Below, piece by piece: positions 32,435 to 42,500 of a stretch of DNA of 64,000 nucleotides. The stretch is from Alphaproteobacteria bacterium (lineage in GTDB: Bacteria; Pseudomonadota; Alphaproteobacteria; Caulobacterales; Maricaulaceae). The notes under the pieces were generated by a model, which had not been told where the DNA came from, did no database searches, and saw nothing but the letters and a program-made list of their open reading frames with translations. The stretch covers positions 342,263 to 406,262 of the forward strand of contig WGOD01000003.1 of assembly GCA_016124205.1 (NCBI GenBank), given 5' to 3'. The translations under genes were made by a program, and so were the position numbers. Position 1 is the first letter of the stretch. Each line of letters starts with the position of its first letter.

Positions 32435-32928
32435 TCGGGTTCCCACGGGGCGACGAATTCGGTCACCTGGGTTTCCAGTTCATGGATCAGCATGGCGCCG
32501 ACCTTGTCGGTGTCGAGCTTGATGCCCTGACGCAGGGCCGCGCGGATGCCGTGCGCATGGGCAAGAGCGAGCGCGGCCGGAGCGGCAGCGCGCTTCTCTT
32601 CGGTCTCGATCATCCGGCACAGCGATGCCGCCATGCGCGTGATGATCGGATAATCGTAAGTCGTACCAAGACCGCGCAGATCGTGCGCGCAGCCGAACAG
32701 GGCTTCGCCGGCTTCGCCATTGACGCCTTCGGCCATGACGAGTTTGGCGGCCTTTTCCAGCTTGGTGACTTCGTCCTCGAGCCAGAGCTTGAAGTCGTCC
32801 TTCATGTCTTCCAGCGCCGCTTCGGCACGGGCAATGGCCGCTTCGTCGATCGGGCCGACCCGGCCGCCGACCTTCACGCGCAGCATGTTCGGAGGCGTAA
32901 TGACTTCGATCGGTTGTTCGCGCTTCAT
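32404..32928 (-). CDS. Histidine phosphotransfer (Hpt)-like protein
   Basis: The 174-residue helical protein has CAHDLRGLGTTYDYPIITRM, where the His of AHDLRG is the expected phosphorylation site, and AASLCRMIETEEKRA follows. The N-terminal part has a coiled helical region (AEAALEDMKDDFKLWLEDEV). It lies 13 bases after a stand-alone receiver protein in the same minus-strand operon, so phosphate transfer between the two is likely. No kinase gene is nearby. It overlaps DUF2336 protein 1 at its 3' end. Confidence 0.82.
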   Translation of the reverse strand: MKREQPIEVITPPNMLRVKVGGRVGPIDEAAIARAEAALEDMKDDFKLWLEDEVTKLEKAAKLVMAEGVNGEAGEALFGCAHDLRGLGTTYDYPIITRMAASLCRMIETEEKRAAAPAALALAHAHGIRAALRQGIKLDTDKVGAMLIHELETQVTEFVAPWEPDQPARRAAAG

Positions 32929-32941
32929 CTCGTCTCTCCGG

Positions 32942-33409
32942 TCAGGCTTCAGCGGTCTTGGCCAGTTCGGCCGGGGATTGTTCGGATTCGGTCGTCTCGC
33001 CGGACAGCACGGCCATCAGGCCTTCCAGCAGCAAGCGGGCGGTAAAGGGCTTGGGCATGAAACAGGTCACGCCGGCGCGCATCGCCTCGGCTTCGTAGCG
33101 GGCGTCCGTGTAGGACGTCAGCATCACGATCGGAATGTCACGCGCCGCGGCCGACTTTCCGGCGCGAATGGCGCGCACGAGGGCCAGGCCGTCGAGCGGT
33201 TCCATCTTCCAGTCGGTGATCAAAAGGTCGATGCCTTCACAGGACAGCGCGCCGAGCGCTTCTCCGGCGTCGCCCGCCTCGGTCAGTTGCTCTGCGCCGA
33301 GCGACGACAGGATGGAGCGCAGCGCCCCGCGCAGCGCAGCACTGTCGTCGACCAGCATGATCTTGCGGTCGCGCAGCATGTCGCACGTATCAAACTGAAG
33401 ATTGCCCAC
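32942..33409 (-). CDS. Stand-alone response-regulator receiver (CheY-like)
   Basis: The 155-residue protein has a receiver domain at about residues 15-135: acidic pocket in IMLVDDSAALRGALRSIL, phospho-Asp in DLLITDWKMEPLDG, Thr in IVMLTSYTDARYE and Lys in CFMPKPFTARLL. A short Glu/Ser/Ala-rich tail follows with no output domain. It is the first gene of the REC-Hpt operon. It probably acts by protein contact, possibly through DUF2336 proteins or chemotaxis-type machinery; that is inference. Confidence 0.9.
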   Translation of the reverse strand: MGNLQFDTCDMLRDRKIMLVDDSAALRGALRSILSSLGAEQLTEAGDAGEALGALSCEGIDLLITDWKMEPLDGLALVRAIRAGKSAAARDIPIVMLTSYTDARYEAEAMRAGVTCFMPKPFTARLLLEGLMAVLSGETTESEQSPAELAKTAEA

Positions 33410-33485
33410 GGCTCACCCCGGAAGTTTTTCGATCTTCTTAGCCGGGACCATAGACGAGGATGCTTAACGGTCAGCTAAACCGGAA

Positions 33486-34268
33486 TCAGGTCTGGAACTG
33501 CTCGATCAGGATGCGTTCGCCGAGGGGGCGGCCCGGGTCGAACAGCATGGTGAGCGTGTTGTCCCGATCCGTCTCGATCTCGACCCAGGCGATCTCCCGG
33601 AACTCGCGTGAGTCTGCCACGGCGGAGACGGGGCGCAGCTCTGCGTCGATCACGTCGAAGCGCACCTTGCTTTCGTTGCCGATCAGCGCGCCGCGCCAGC
33701 GCCGCGGGCGGAAGGCGGAAATCGGCGTGAGGGCAAGCACGCTTGAGCTCAAGGGCAGGATCGGGCCGTGCGCCGACGCGTTGTAGGCGGTCGAGCCGGC
33801 CGGGGTGGCGACCATCACGCCGTCGGCCGCCAATTCTTCCAGACGGACGCGGCCATCGACCGAGATCCGGATCTTTGCAGTATGGCGTTTCTCGCGGAGG
33901 AGAGAGACTTCATTGATGGCCAGCGCCTCGAAGCTGTGCCCGTCGATGCGTTCGCCGCGGGCTTTCAGCGGATGGATCTGTGCCGGTTCGGCGGCGCGGA
34001 GGCGCGCCTGCAGGTCGTCCTCGGCGAAGTCGTTCATCAGGAAGCCGACCGAGCCGAAATTCATCCCGAAGACCGGCAGGCTGCGATTCATCGACTTGTG
34101 CAGGGCGTCGAGCATCGTGCCGTCGCCGCCCAGCGCGACGATCATGTCCGCCTCTGCCAGGTCCGCCTGACCATAGCGGGCCGTCAGCGTATCGCAGGCC
34201 GATTGCGCGGCCGGACGCGGGCTGGCGATAAAGGTCAGCTTCAGAGGCGTTTCGGTGCTGGAAGACAT
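33486..34268 (-). CDS. nadK: NAD kinase
   Basis: The 260-residue enzyme phosphorylates NAD to NADP using ATP. The GGDGTML motif (residues about 47-53), FGMNFGSVGFLMNDF, AINEVSLLREKRHTAKI with the NE pair, and PAGSTAYNASAHGPIL are the conserved motifs. It is a little shorter than the E. coli enzyme but complete. ATG 34268 is preferred; the upstream TTG at 34298 is within the previous gene's end. It follows the second DUF2336 gene in the same direction with a 26-base gap and may be cotranscribed. Confidence 0.95.
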   Translation of the reverse strand: MSSSTETPLKLTFIASPRPAAQSACDTLTARYGQADLAEADMIVALGGDGTMLDALHKSMNRSLPVFGMNFGSVGFLMNDFAEDDLQARLRAAEPAQIHPLKARGERIDGHSFEALAINEVSLLREKRHTAKIRISVDGRVRLEELAADGVMVATPAGSTAYNASAHGPILPLSSSVLALTPISAFRPRRWRGALIGNESKVRFDVIDAELRPVSAVADSREFREIAWVEIETDRDNTLTMLFDPGRPLGERILIEQFQT

Positions 34269-34294
34269 TGCGGCCGCCGTTGACAGGCGATCAT

Positions 34295-35341
34295 TCAAAC
34301 GCTGTCAGCGAGCCGGCGCAAGGCGTCGTGTGCGCTGCCGACGGTGTAGTTGGCGAACACTTTCGCGGCACCGGTCATCGCGTCTTCGCCGAGTTCGCTC
34401 TGGATGCGCCCGGAGCGTTGCAGGCCGCGCAGGATGGTCGGGAAAACGCTGCGGTCGATCCGGGCGGACCGGCAGGCCAGTGCGGCGGCCCGTACGCCGC
34501 CTGCGGCGAGCGCCTTGCGCCATTGGGTCGCCGATATCGTGCAGAGCGAAGCGATGGCATAGTCGAACAGCGCGTCATTGCCTTCGGTCAGGGAGCGCAA
34601 GGCGAAGGTGCCGTTCAGCGTCCCGGCCGCTTCCAGCTTTTCGACGAGCTTGCGCGCGAGCGTGTCGTCATCGTCCGCGACAGCGGAGGCAACCGTCTCG
34701 CGTTTCACCGCGTTATCCAGCTGAATGCCGTCGCCAAATTCATCGACGAGTTCGTCTTCCAGCGCGTCGGCGATGTGCATGGCGATCTCGCCGGCGAGAA
34801 TTTCGGGGAGATCCGGCCGTTTGCCCAGCGTGCGGGCAAGTATGTCATCGTTCCGGGCGCAGGCGGCGAGTGTCTCGCAGGCCAGTTCGGAGAGAGAGGC
34901 AGTCGTGTTTGCAGCGAGGGCGCGCATGACGACGATTTCGGAGTGCCGAGACAGAGCTGAGGTAATCGCCCCTGTGATGTTCGGGCGGTTCGCGATCAGG
35001 ACCCGGTGGTCCCGCGTACCCTCGTCGGCGAGCCGGACGAGGTCGCCTTCCGTCAGCCGGACGGATCGTGCAATGATGGGTTCCGCGATGGCCGGGACAT
35101 CGAAAGCAAGGAAGCGGACGACTTCGTGGGGCGCCCAGGCGCAGTCGGCGAGCCGGACGGCCATGGCCATGCGCACGCGATGCTCGGCCTTGCGTGCGAG
35201 CGTCAGAAGGAGTTCGTCGGCAATCGGTTCGGCGCGGCGCGACAACGGGGAGGCGGCGCAGATATCGGTCACGCCCAGCGCCAGTTGCGCACGGCTTGCC
35301 GGATCCTTGACCCGGGCCAGACTCGATAGCGCACTCATCAT
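34295..35341 (-). CDS. DUF2336 protein 2
   Basis: The 348-residue helical protein is a second DUF2336 member: QLALGVTDICAASPLSRRAE, LTEGDLVRLADEGTRDHRVL, and IVVMRALAANTTASLSELAC. It is only distantly like protein 1 at 31283, so this is not a recent duplication. Start is set at the ATG at 35341; an in-frame earlier codon at 35389 also exists. It lies upstream of nadK and is divergent from egtB. Function unknown, with helical repeats that suggest protein binding. Confidence 0.82.
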   Translation of the reverse strand: MMSALSSLARVKDPASRAQLALGVTDICAASPLSRRAEPIADELLLTLARKAEHRVRMAMAVRLADCAWAPHEVVRFLAFDVPAIAEPIIARSVRLTEGDLVRLADEGTRDHRVLIANRPNITGAITSALSRHSEIVVMRALAANTTASLSELACETLAACARNDDILARTLGKRPDLPEILAGEIAMHIADALEDELVDEFGDGIQLDNAVKRETVASAVADDDDTLARKLVEKLEAAGTLNGTFALRSLTEGNDALFDYAIASLCTISATQWRKALAAGGVRAAALACRSARIDRSVFPTILRGLQRSGRIQSELGEDAMTGAAKVFANYTVGSAHDALRRLADSV

Positions 35342-35448
35342 GCCGCTCACGGCAGCCCCCCGAATGACCCCTCTCGTGCGGATGCGCACGAATCATTCGT
35401 GAATCCTTATGGTTTCCCACTGATTAACGAGACGGCAGGACAGGAAGA

Positions 35449-36714
35449 ATGGCGAAAGATTTCAACGATGCGCGCACGGCCCTGCTGACGGCCTTCGAAC
35501 GGACACGGCAGGCGACGGAAGCCTTGTCCGATCCGCTGAGCGCCGAGGATCAGTGCGTCCAGACCATGCCCGATGTCAGTCCGACCAAATGGCACCGGGC
35601 GCATACGACCTGGTTCTGGGAAACCTTTCTGCTGGGACCGAACCGGCCGGACTACCGCGTGTTCGACGAGGGCTTCTGCTATCTTTTCAACTCGTATTAC
35701 GAACAGGTCGGTGAGCGTCACCCAAGGCCGGAGCGCGGCTTTCTCACGCGCCCGTCGTGCGAGGAGATCGGTGACTATCGCCGCCATGTGGATCAGGCCG
35801 TCGCGGACTTCCTGTCATCGGCAAACGACCAGGAGATCGCGAAGACGATCGGCATCGTCCAGCTGGGCATCGCGCACGAACAGCAGCATCAGGAATTGCT
35901 GGTGACCGACATCAAGCATGTCCTGTCGCGTCACCCGTTCGGCTCGGCGGCGTATCCCGCCCCGGAGGCCGGACCGGCTGAACTGGCCGAGACGTCCTTC
36001 GCCGATTTCGAAGGCGGACTGTTCGAGACCGGCTATGACGGCGCCGAGTTCGCCTTCGACAATGAGGGGCCGCGCCACAAGATCTGGCTCGAACCGTTCG
36101 GGCTCGCCGATCAACCCGTGACGAACCGGGAGTACGCAGAATTCATTGCCGACGGCGGTTATGACACGGCGACCTTGTGGCTGTCGGACGGCTGGTCGCG
36201 CATCCAGGAGGACGGCCGCCGCGCGCCGCTTTACTGGCGTGAGCGGGACGGCGAATGGTTCGAATTCGCGCTGCATGGCGAACACAGGCTCGATCCGGAC
36301 GCCCCGGTCAGCCATCTCGACTTCTACGAGGCGAATGCCTTTGCCGAGTGGACAGGCTTCCGGCTGCCCACGGAATCCGAGTGGGAGCATGCCGCCGCCA
36401 GGGCCGGGAAGCCGGGCCGATTCCTGAAGCCCGGCGTCTCGGCGCACCCGGCGGGTGTCGACGGGGACGGCCTGCGGCAGATGTATGGCGGGGTCTGGGA
36501 ATGGACGCGGTCCGACTATGCGCCCTATCCGGGCTTCCGCGCGCCGGAGGGGGCGGTCGGCGAGTACAACGGCAAATTCATGTGCGGCCAGTACGTCTTG
36601 CGCGGGGGAAGCTGCGCGACGCCGGACGGCCATGTCCGCCGCACCTACCGGAATTTCTTCCCGCCGAACGCCCGCTGGCAGTTTTCGGGCCTGAGGCTCG
36701 CGCGCGACGTTTGA
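35449..36714 (+). CDS. egtB: Ergothioneine biosynthesis protein EgtB
   Basis: The 421-residue iron-dependent enzyme joins hercynine with a thiol donor and oxygen to a sulphoxide. The N-terminal DinB-like domain carries SPTKWHRAHTTWFWE and the second metal part IAHEQQHQELLV (H-x3-H). The C-terminal formylglycine-generating/sulfatase-modifying fold has RLPTESEWEHAA, GGVWEWTRSDY, VLRGGSCATPDGHVR and the terminal GLRLARDV. The motifs are complete. The methyltransferase EgtD usually encoded next to it is not present, so it must be elsewhere. AGGAAG precedes the ATG. Confidence 0.92.
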   Translation: MAKDFNDARTALLTAFERTRQATEALSDPLSAEDQCVQTMPDVSPTKWHRAHTTWFWETFLLGPNRPDYRVFDEGFCYLFNSYYEQVGERHPRPERGFLTRPSCEEIGDYRRHVDQAVADFLSSANDQEIAKTIGIVQLGIAHEQQHQELLVTDIKHVLSRHPFGSAAYPAPEAGPAELAETSFADFEGGLFETGYDGAEFAFDNEGPRHKIWLEPFGLADQPVTNREYAEFIADGGYDTATLWLSDGWSRIQEDGRRAPLYWRERDGEWFEFALHGEHRLDPDAPVSHLDFYEANAFAEWTGFRLPTESEWEHAAARAGKPGRFLKPGVSAHPAGVDGDGLRQMYGGVWEWTRSDYAPYPGFRAPEGAVGEYNGKFMCGQYVLRGGSCATPDGHVRRTYRNFFPPNARWQFSGLRLARDV

Positions 36715-36787
36715 CGCGGCGGGCCGGGTTGCGCAATTCTGCGCGGTGAACAGCGTTCAAGAACGCGGACTATCCGGGGAGACGGTC

Positions 36788-37555
36788 ATGGACGATCAAC
36801 AGGCATCGGTGAAATCCCTCGTCACGGAAGAGGAATGGAAGGCGCGCTGCGATCTCGCCGCGCTTTATCGCCTCGTGCGCATGCACGGCTGGGACGATCT
36901 GTTCTTCACCCACATCTCGATGCGCGTTCCGGGTCCGGAAGAGCATTTCCTGCTCAATCCCTTCGGCCTGCTCTACGAGGATGTGACGGCGTCGAACCTG
37001 GTGAAGGTCGATCTCGAAGGCAATGTCTTGCCGCCCTCGCGCTATGGCATCAATCCGGCCGGTTTCACGATCCACTCCACGATCCATGCGGCGCGGCATG
37101 ACGTGACCGTTGCTATGCACCTTCATACCGATGCCGGTGTCGCCGTGGCGGCGCAGAAGGGCGGCCTCCTGCCGATCTCGCAGCTTGCCATGAACATCAT
37201 GAGCGATGTGGCCTATCACGACTATGAAGGCCTCGCGCTGGTCGAGGACGAGAAACCGCGCATCGTCGCCGATCTGGGCGAGAAGCATCTGATGATATTG
37301 CGCAATCACGGCACGCTGTCGGTCGGCGCACACCCGTTCCAGGCGTATCTCAGAATTTATCTACTTGAACGTGCGTGCAAGATTCAGACAATGGCTCAAT
37401 CGGGCGGCGCGGAGCTGATCCATTGGGACAAGGCGATGCAGGATCGGGTCTTCAAGCAGGGCGAGGAGGGGATACTGAACGAGTTCTTCCTCGAAATTGC
37501 CTGGGCCGCACTGCTCGACCGCGTTCGCCGCGAGTCTCCCGGTTTCGACACCTAG
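36788..37555 (+). CDS. Class II aldolase/adducin-family protein
   Basis: The 255-residue protein has the fold of zinc-dependent L-fuculose-phosphate aldolases. LAALYRLVRMHGWDDLFFTH, HFLLNPFGLLYEDVTASNLV, the metal-ligand pair AMHLHTDAG and the later His in MILRNHGTLSVG are visible. Substrate unknown; this subgroup in proteobacteria is often uncharacterised. ATG 36788 with GGGGAGA is preferred to the GTG at 36746. Its 3' end overlaps the start region of the next gene. Confidence 0.88.
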   Translation: MDDQQASVKSLVTEEEWKARCDLAALYRLVRMHGWDDLFFTHISMRVPGPEEHFLLNPFGLLYEDVTASNLVKVDLEGNVLPPSRYGINPAGFTIHSTIHAARHDVTVAMHLHTDAGVAVAAQKGGLLPISQLAMNIMSDVAYHDYEGLALVEDEKPRIVADLGEKHLMILRNHGTLSVGAHPFQAYLRIYLLERACKIQTMAQSGGAELIHWDKAMQDRVFKQGEEGILNEFFLEIAWAALLDRVRRESPGFDT

Positions 37556-38319
37556 CCACGACGATTGCATTTGGACTGTCGGGGGCCCCGGCGTTTGCCG
37601 GGGCCTGGCCGCTCGACAAGGGCGAGGGGCTGATCATCACGACGGCACTCTTCGACCGCGCCACGGCCTGGTTTGACGACGGGGCCGACCGCCGCGAGGG
37701 TGGGGACTATCGCAAGCTCGAGAGCGCTTTCTTCCTCGAATACGGGCTGACCGACCGTTTCACTCTCGTCGGCCGGGTCGCGTGGCAGGATGTCACGCGC
37801 ATCGATGCCGGACTGGTCGACAGCGCCAACGGTTTCGCGTCGAGCGAGGCTGGCTTGCGATACGCGGCCTGGCGGCGCGGGGGCGGGGTGGTCTCGGTTC
37901 AGGGCGTTTTGCTGCTGCCGGGCGAAGCGGAAAACATCGCCGATCTGCCGCTGGGGGAAGGCGGTCTCGGCGGCGAGCTGCGCGTCCTGGCCGGATATTC
38001 CACCAGCCAGACAAGCTTCTTCGACGCGCAGCTGGCCTATCGATGGCGCGAAACTCCCGACCCGGATGAGGTCAGGCTGGACCTGACGGCGGGATGGCGG
38101 CCCCGGCCGCAACTTCTCCTAATGGCGCAGTCCTTTTCGACGTGGAGCACAGGCGACATCGTTCCGGGACGGCGCGAATTTGCGCAGCACAAGCTGCAGA
38201 TATCGGCCGCCTGGGAGTTTGAAAGTGGAACGCTGCAGGCGGGGCTGATCGCCACGCCGGCAGGCCGAAATGCCATTGCCGAGGAAGCAATTCTGGTTTC
38301 GTGGTGGCGGCGTTTCTGA
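37375..38319 (+). CDS. Probable outer-membrane beta-barrel or periplasmic protein, start uncertain
   Basis: From about 37560 on, the frame encodes a signal-like hydrophobic run (LATTIAFGLSGAPAFA) and then a beta-rich sequence with alternating hydrophobics (FFLEYGLTDRFTLVGRVAWQ, GGVVSVQGVLLLPGEAENIA, TWSTGDIVPGRREFAQHKLQ) ending in a terminal aromatic, VSWWRRF, as outer-membrane proteins often do. The only standard in-frame start codons are GTG 37375 and TTG 37423, both far inside the aldolase gene and lacking a ribosome site; a CTG at 37501 would give a normal signal peptide. Protein function unknown. Confidence 0.65.
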   Translation: MQDSDNGSIGRRGADPLGQGDAGSGLQAGRGGDTERVLPRNCLGRTARPRSPRVSRFRHLATTIAFGLSGAPAFAGAWPLDKGEGLIITTALFDRATAWFDDGADRREGGDYRKLESAFFLEYGLTDRFTLVGRVAWQDVTRIDAGLVDSANGFASSEAGLRYAAWRRGGGVVSVQGVLLLPGEAENIADLPLGEGGLGGELRVLAGYSTSQTSFFDAQLAYRWRETPDPDEVRLDLTAGWRPRPQLLLMAQSFSTWSTGDIVPGRREFAQHKLQISAAWEFESGTLQAGLIATPAGRNAIAEEAILVSWWRRF

Positions 38320-38408
38320 CGCGGGAAATGCACTTGTTCCTGAAATGACTTTGCCGCCGCCCGCGCGAGGTCTAAATGCTGCGGCAATGCGAAGGGTGAA
38401 TTTCCAAG

Positions 38409-39506
38409 ATGCGTAAAGCCGTTTTCCTGATCGTAGCGCTGGCCATCTTTGTCTTGATGGCGGGTGCGGTCGCCGTGCGCGAACTGACGCGCGAACCCGA
38501 ACAAGGTTTCGCGGGCGGGGGTGCACAGCCCGTCGAGGTGGCCGAGGTCACGACCGCGACATTCGCCGACACGCTCGAGGCGATCGGCACGGCGCGCGCC
38601 AATGAACAGGTCACCATCTCCCCGCAGGTCAGCGAAATCATCGGCCGAATCGCGTTCGAATCCGGCGACCGCGTGACGGCGGGGCAGATCCTCGTCGAAC
38701 AGGCGGGCGGCGAGGAATACGCCGCACTGAACGAAGCTCGCGCGACCGAGCGCGAAGCGCGGCAGGAGCAGGAACGCTTCCGGGATCTGGCGGAGCGCGG
38801 CATCGCGCCGACGCAGCGCGTTCAGGAAACCCAGGCGGCGCTTGATCGCGCGACCGCCCGTGTCCGTGCTGTCGAGGCGCGCCTCGCCAACCGGATCATC
38901 CGGGCCCCGTTCGACGGTGTGGTCGGCTTGCGCAATGTGTCGGCCGGTGAACTGGTCGGTCCGGGGGACATCATCGCCACACTCGACGACGTGTCCCGGA
39001 TCAAGCTCGATTTCACCGTGCCGGAACGCTTCCTGTCCGTAATGTCGCCCGGGCTGGACGTCGCCGCCCAGTCCGACGCCTTTCCGGGGGCAACCTTCGA
39101 CGGGGTGATCACCAATGTGGATTCGCGGATCGACCCGGTAACGCGGGCCGTCACGGTTCGCGCCGAAATCGACAATGAGGATGGCCGGCTGGTTCCGGGC
39201 ATGCTGTTGACCATCGAAGTCCGCCGCGATGTGCGCGAGCACCCGGCGATCCCCGAGACCGCAGTCATGCGGCGGAGCGAACAGGCCTTCGTCTATGTCG
39301 TTCCCGAGGGCGACTCGCCGGTTCTCGAAGCGCGGAATATCGAACTGGGCGTCCGGTCCGGTGTGCTGATCGAGGTGGTGTCCGGTCTGAGGCCGGGCGA
39401 GCGGGTCGTGTCCGAGGGGACGCACCGCGTGCGGCCCGGCGCGCCCGTGCAGGTGACGCGTGAGTGGCGTCCCTCCGGCGCGGTTGCTGTGGGGACTGCG
39501 CCATGA
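38409..39506 (+). CDS. RND efflux periplasmic adaptor
   Basis: The 365-residue membrane-fusion protein links an inner-membrane RND pump to an outer-membrane channel. An N-terminal membrane anchor (AVFLIVALAIFVLMAGAVAV) is followed by the biotinyl-lipoyl-like halves (ISPQVSEIIGRIAFESGDRV and IIRAPFDGVVGLRNVSAGEL), an alpha hairpin (ERFRDLAERGIAPTQRVQET) and the beta-barrel/membrane-proximal parts (DPVTRAVTVRAEIDNEDGRL). ATG overlaps of 4 bases couple it to the pump gene. No TolC-type gene is seen, so it likely uses a shared outer-membrane channel. Confidence 0.93.
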   Translation: MRKAVFLIVALAIFVLMAGAVAVRELTREPEQGFAGGGAQPVEVAEVTTATFADTLEAIGTARANEQVTISPQVSEIIGRIAFESGDRVTAGQILVEQAGGEEYAALNEARATEREARQEQERFRDLAERGIAPTQRVQETQAALDRATARVRAVEARLANRIIRAPFDGVVGLRNVSAGELVGPGDIIATLDDVSRIKLDFTVPERFLSVMSPGLDVAAQSDAFPGATFDGVITNVDSRIDPVTRAVTVRAEIDNEDGRLVPGMLLTIEVRRDVREHPAIPETAVMRRSEQAFVYVVPEGDSPVLEARNIELGVRSGVLIEVVSGLRPGERVVSEGTHRVRPGAPVQVTREWRPSGAVAVGTAP

Positions 39507-42500
39507 CGCTTTCCGATATCGCCGTCAAACGCCCGGTTCTGGCCGGGGTGGTCAGTGCGCTGATCGTGGTGTTCGGCCTGCTGGGCTATCGCAATCTGCC
39601 GCTGCGCGAGCTTCCCGATGTCGACCGCCCGGTCGTTTCGGTGGACGTGCAGTATCCCGGTGCCAATGCGGAAGTCGTCGAGAACCGCGTGACGCAGGTG
39701 ATCGAGGACCAGCTGTCGGGCATCGAAGGGGTCGAGTTGATCACTTCGACGAGCCAGGACGGCGAAGCCGACGTCGATGTCACCTTCACGCTCGACCGGG
39801 ATATCGAGGCCGCCGCCAATGACGTGCGCGACGCCGTGTCCCGGGCGCAAGGCCGTCTGCCACTGGAAATCGATCCGCCGCGGGTGCGCAAGCAGGACGC
39901 CGATGCCCGGCCGATCATCTGGTACAGCCTCGCCTCCGAGGGCATGTCGGTCGAGGAATTGACCGACTATGCCCAACGCTATGTCGTTGACCGGTTCTCG
40001 GTGCTCGATGGCGTCTCGCAGGTGATGATCGGCGGCGATCGCCGCTATGCGATCCGGATCTGGCTCGACCCGCAACAACTGGCCGCGCGCGGCCTGACGG
40101 TGGAGGACATCGAAACCGCCCTGCGCGCCCAGAATATCGAATTGCCGGGTGGCTCGCTCGAAGCCGCGGAAGTCGATCTCACGGTTCGCGTCGAACGCAG
40201 CTACCAGTCGCCGGAGGATTTCCGCCGACTGCCGATCGGGGCTTCGGACCAAGGCCACGTCATCCGCCTCGGCGAGGTTGCCGATGTCGAGCTGACGGCG
40301 GCTGAAACCCGGTCGCTGTTCCGCGGCAATGGCGTGACCCAGGTCGGTCTCGGCATCGTGCGTCAGAGCCAGGCCAATGACATCGCCGTCGCGGCGGCCG
40401 TCCGGGCCGAGGTCGAAGCCCTGACGCCGGGCCTGCCGGAAGGCATGACCATGTCATCGGCCTTCGATTCCACGGTGTTCATCGAAGAATCCATCGCCGA
40501 GGTGTGGCGCACGCTGATCGTCGCCGCGCTGCTCGTGATCGCGGTGATCTATCTTTTCCTGGGATCGTTCCGGGCGGCGCTGATCCCGGCGCTGGTCGTG
40601 CCGGTCTGCCTGATCGGGACGTTCGGGATTCTCGCCGCCTTCGGCTTTTCCATCAACACGCTGACCCTGCTCGCCCTGGTGCTCTCGATCGGTCTCGTGG
40701 TCGACGATTCCATCGTGGTTCTGGAGAATATCCAGCGCCGCGCCGATCTCGGCGAACCGCGCCAGCTCGCAGCCCTTCTGGGCGGCCGGCAGGTCTTCTT
40801 TGCCGTTGTCGCGACGACGGCGGTCGTGGTGTCGGTTTTCGTGCCGCTCATCTTTCTGCCGGGTCTCATCGGCCGGATCTTCGTGGAACTGGCGATCACG
40901 GTGTCCGGCGCGGTGATCCTGTCGAGCTTCGTGGCGCTGACCCTGTCACCGATGATGGCGTCAAAGCTCGTCGTGCCGGCCACCAAGACCAAGGGTATCG
41001 CCAAGTGGACCGATGACGCGGTGCAGGCGATGCGCCGCTCCTATCGCAACTCGCTGGGCGTGGTGATGAGCCGGCCGTGGGCGGTCCTGCCGATCCTGCT
41101 GGTGGCGATTGCCGGGTCCGGCTTCTTCCTGACCAAGATCCCGGGCGAGCTCGTGCCGACCGAAGACCGCGGCGCCTTCTTCGCCTTCTTCTCCGGCCCG
41201 GAAGGGGCGGGTTTCGACTATACGGCGGAGGAAGCCGGCGAGATCGAGGACATCCTGCTCGACTATGTCGAAAGCGGTGAGATCACGCGGGCCATGATCC
41301 GCGTGCCGGGCTGGGGTGGCGGCGGCTATTCGACCGGCATCATGTTCGCGTCGCTGGCGCCTTGGGACGAGCGGGAACGCGATGGTCAGACGATCGTCGG
41401 CGAACTGAACGGCCGCCTGGGGCAGCTGACAGGCGTGCGCGCCTTCGCGTCCATGCGGTCCGCACTCGGCGGCGGCGGCGGGAATTCCGACATCGAGTTC
41501 GTGCTCGGCGGCGGCGACTATGAAGAGCTTGCGGCCTGGGCCGAGGATATCATCGCCGCGGCGCGCGAAACCAATCCGAACCTTCTGCGCATGTCGAGCG
41601 ATTACGAGCCGACGGCGCCGCGCGTCCTCGTGGATATCGACCGCGAACGCGCCGCGGATCTCGGCGTTTCGGTCGCAACGATCGGGCGGACGCTGGAATC
41701 GCATCTCGGGTCCCGCCGGGTCGGTTTCTTCGTCGACCGCGGCGAGAACTACGACATCATCCTGCAGAACCGGCGCGAGGCGCGCTCGGATCGCAACGAC
41801 CTCGAGACGCTCTATGTCCGGTCGTCGCGCGGACAGCTGATCCCGCTGTCGAACCTCGTCAATCTGCGCGAAGCCGGCGAGCCGTCGGAGCGTCCGCGGG
41901 TGAACCGCCTGCGGTCGGTGACGATCTCGGCGACGCTCGAGGAAGGCTATTCGCTTGGCGAGGCGGTGGAGTGGTTCGAAACCTATGCCAGCGAGAATCT
42001 GCCGGCGAATGTCCAGACGAGCTTCCTCGGGAATGCGCGCGAATTCCTCGATGCCAATCAGGCCGCGCTGTTTGCCTTCGCGATGGCGCTGCTGATCGTT
42101 TTCCTGGTGCTGGCGGCGCAGTTCGAAAGCCTGATCCAGCCGCTTGTCATCATGCTGACCGTGCCGCTCGCCGTCGCGGGCGGACTGTTCGGCCTCTACA
42201 TGGCCGGGTCTTCGCTGAATATCTACAGCCAGATCGGACTGGTCGTTCTGATCGGTCTGGCGGCCAAGAACGGCATCCTGATCGTGGAGTTCGCGAACCA
42301 GCTGCGCGATGAAGGCCAGGACCTCGCCGAGGCGACGATCAATGCCGCGGAAACGCGCCTGCGCCCGATCCTGATGACCGGCATATCGACTGCCATCGGG
42401 GCTCTGCCGCTGATGCTGGCGAGCGGGGCGGGCGCCGAGAGCCGGTCCACGATCGGCGTGGTGATCTTCACCGGCGTGCTGGTGGCGACGCTCTTCACGC

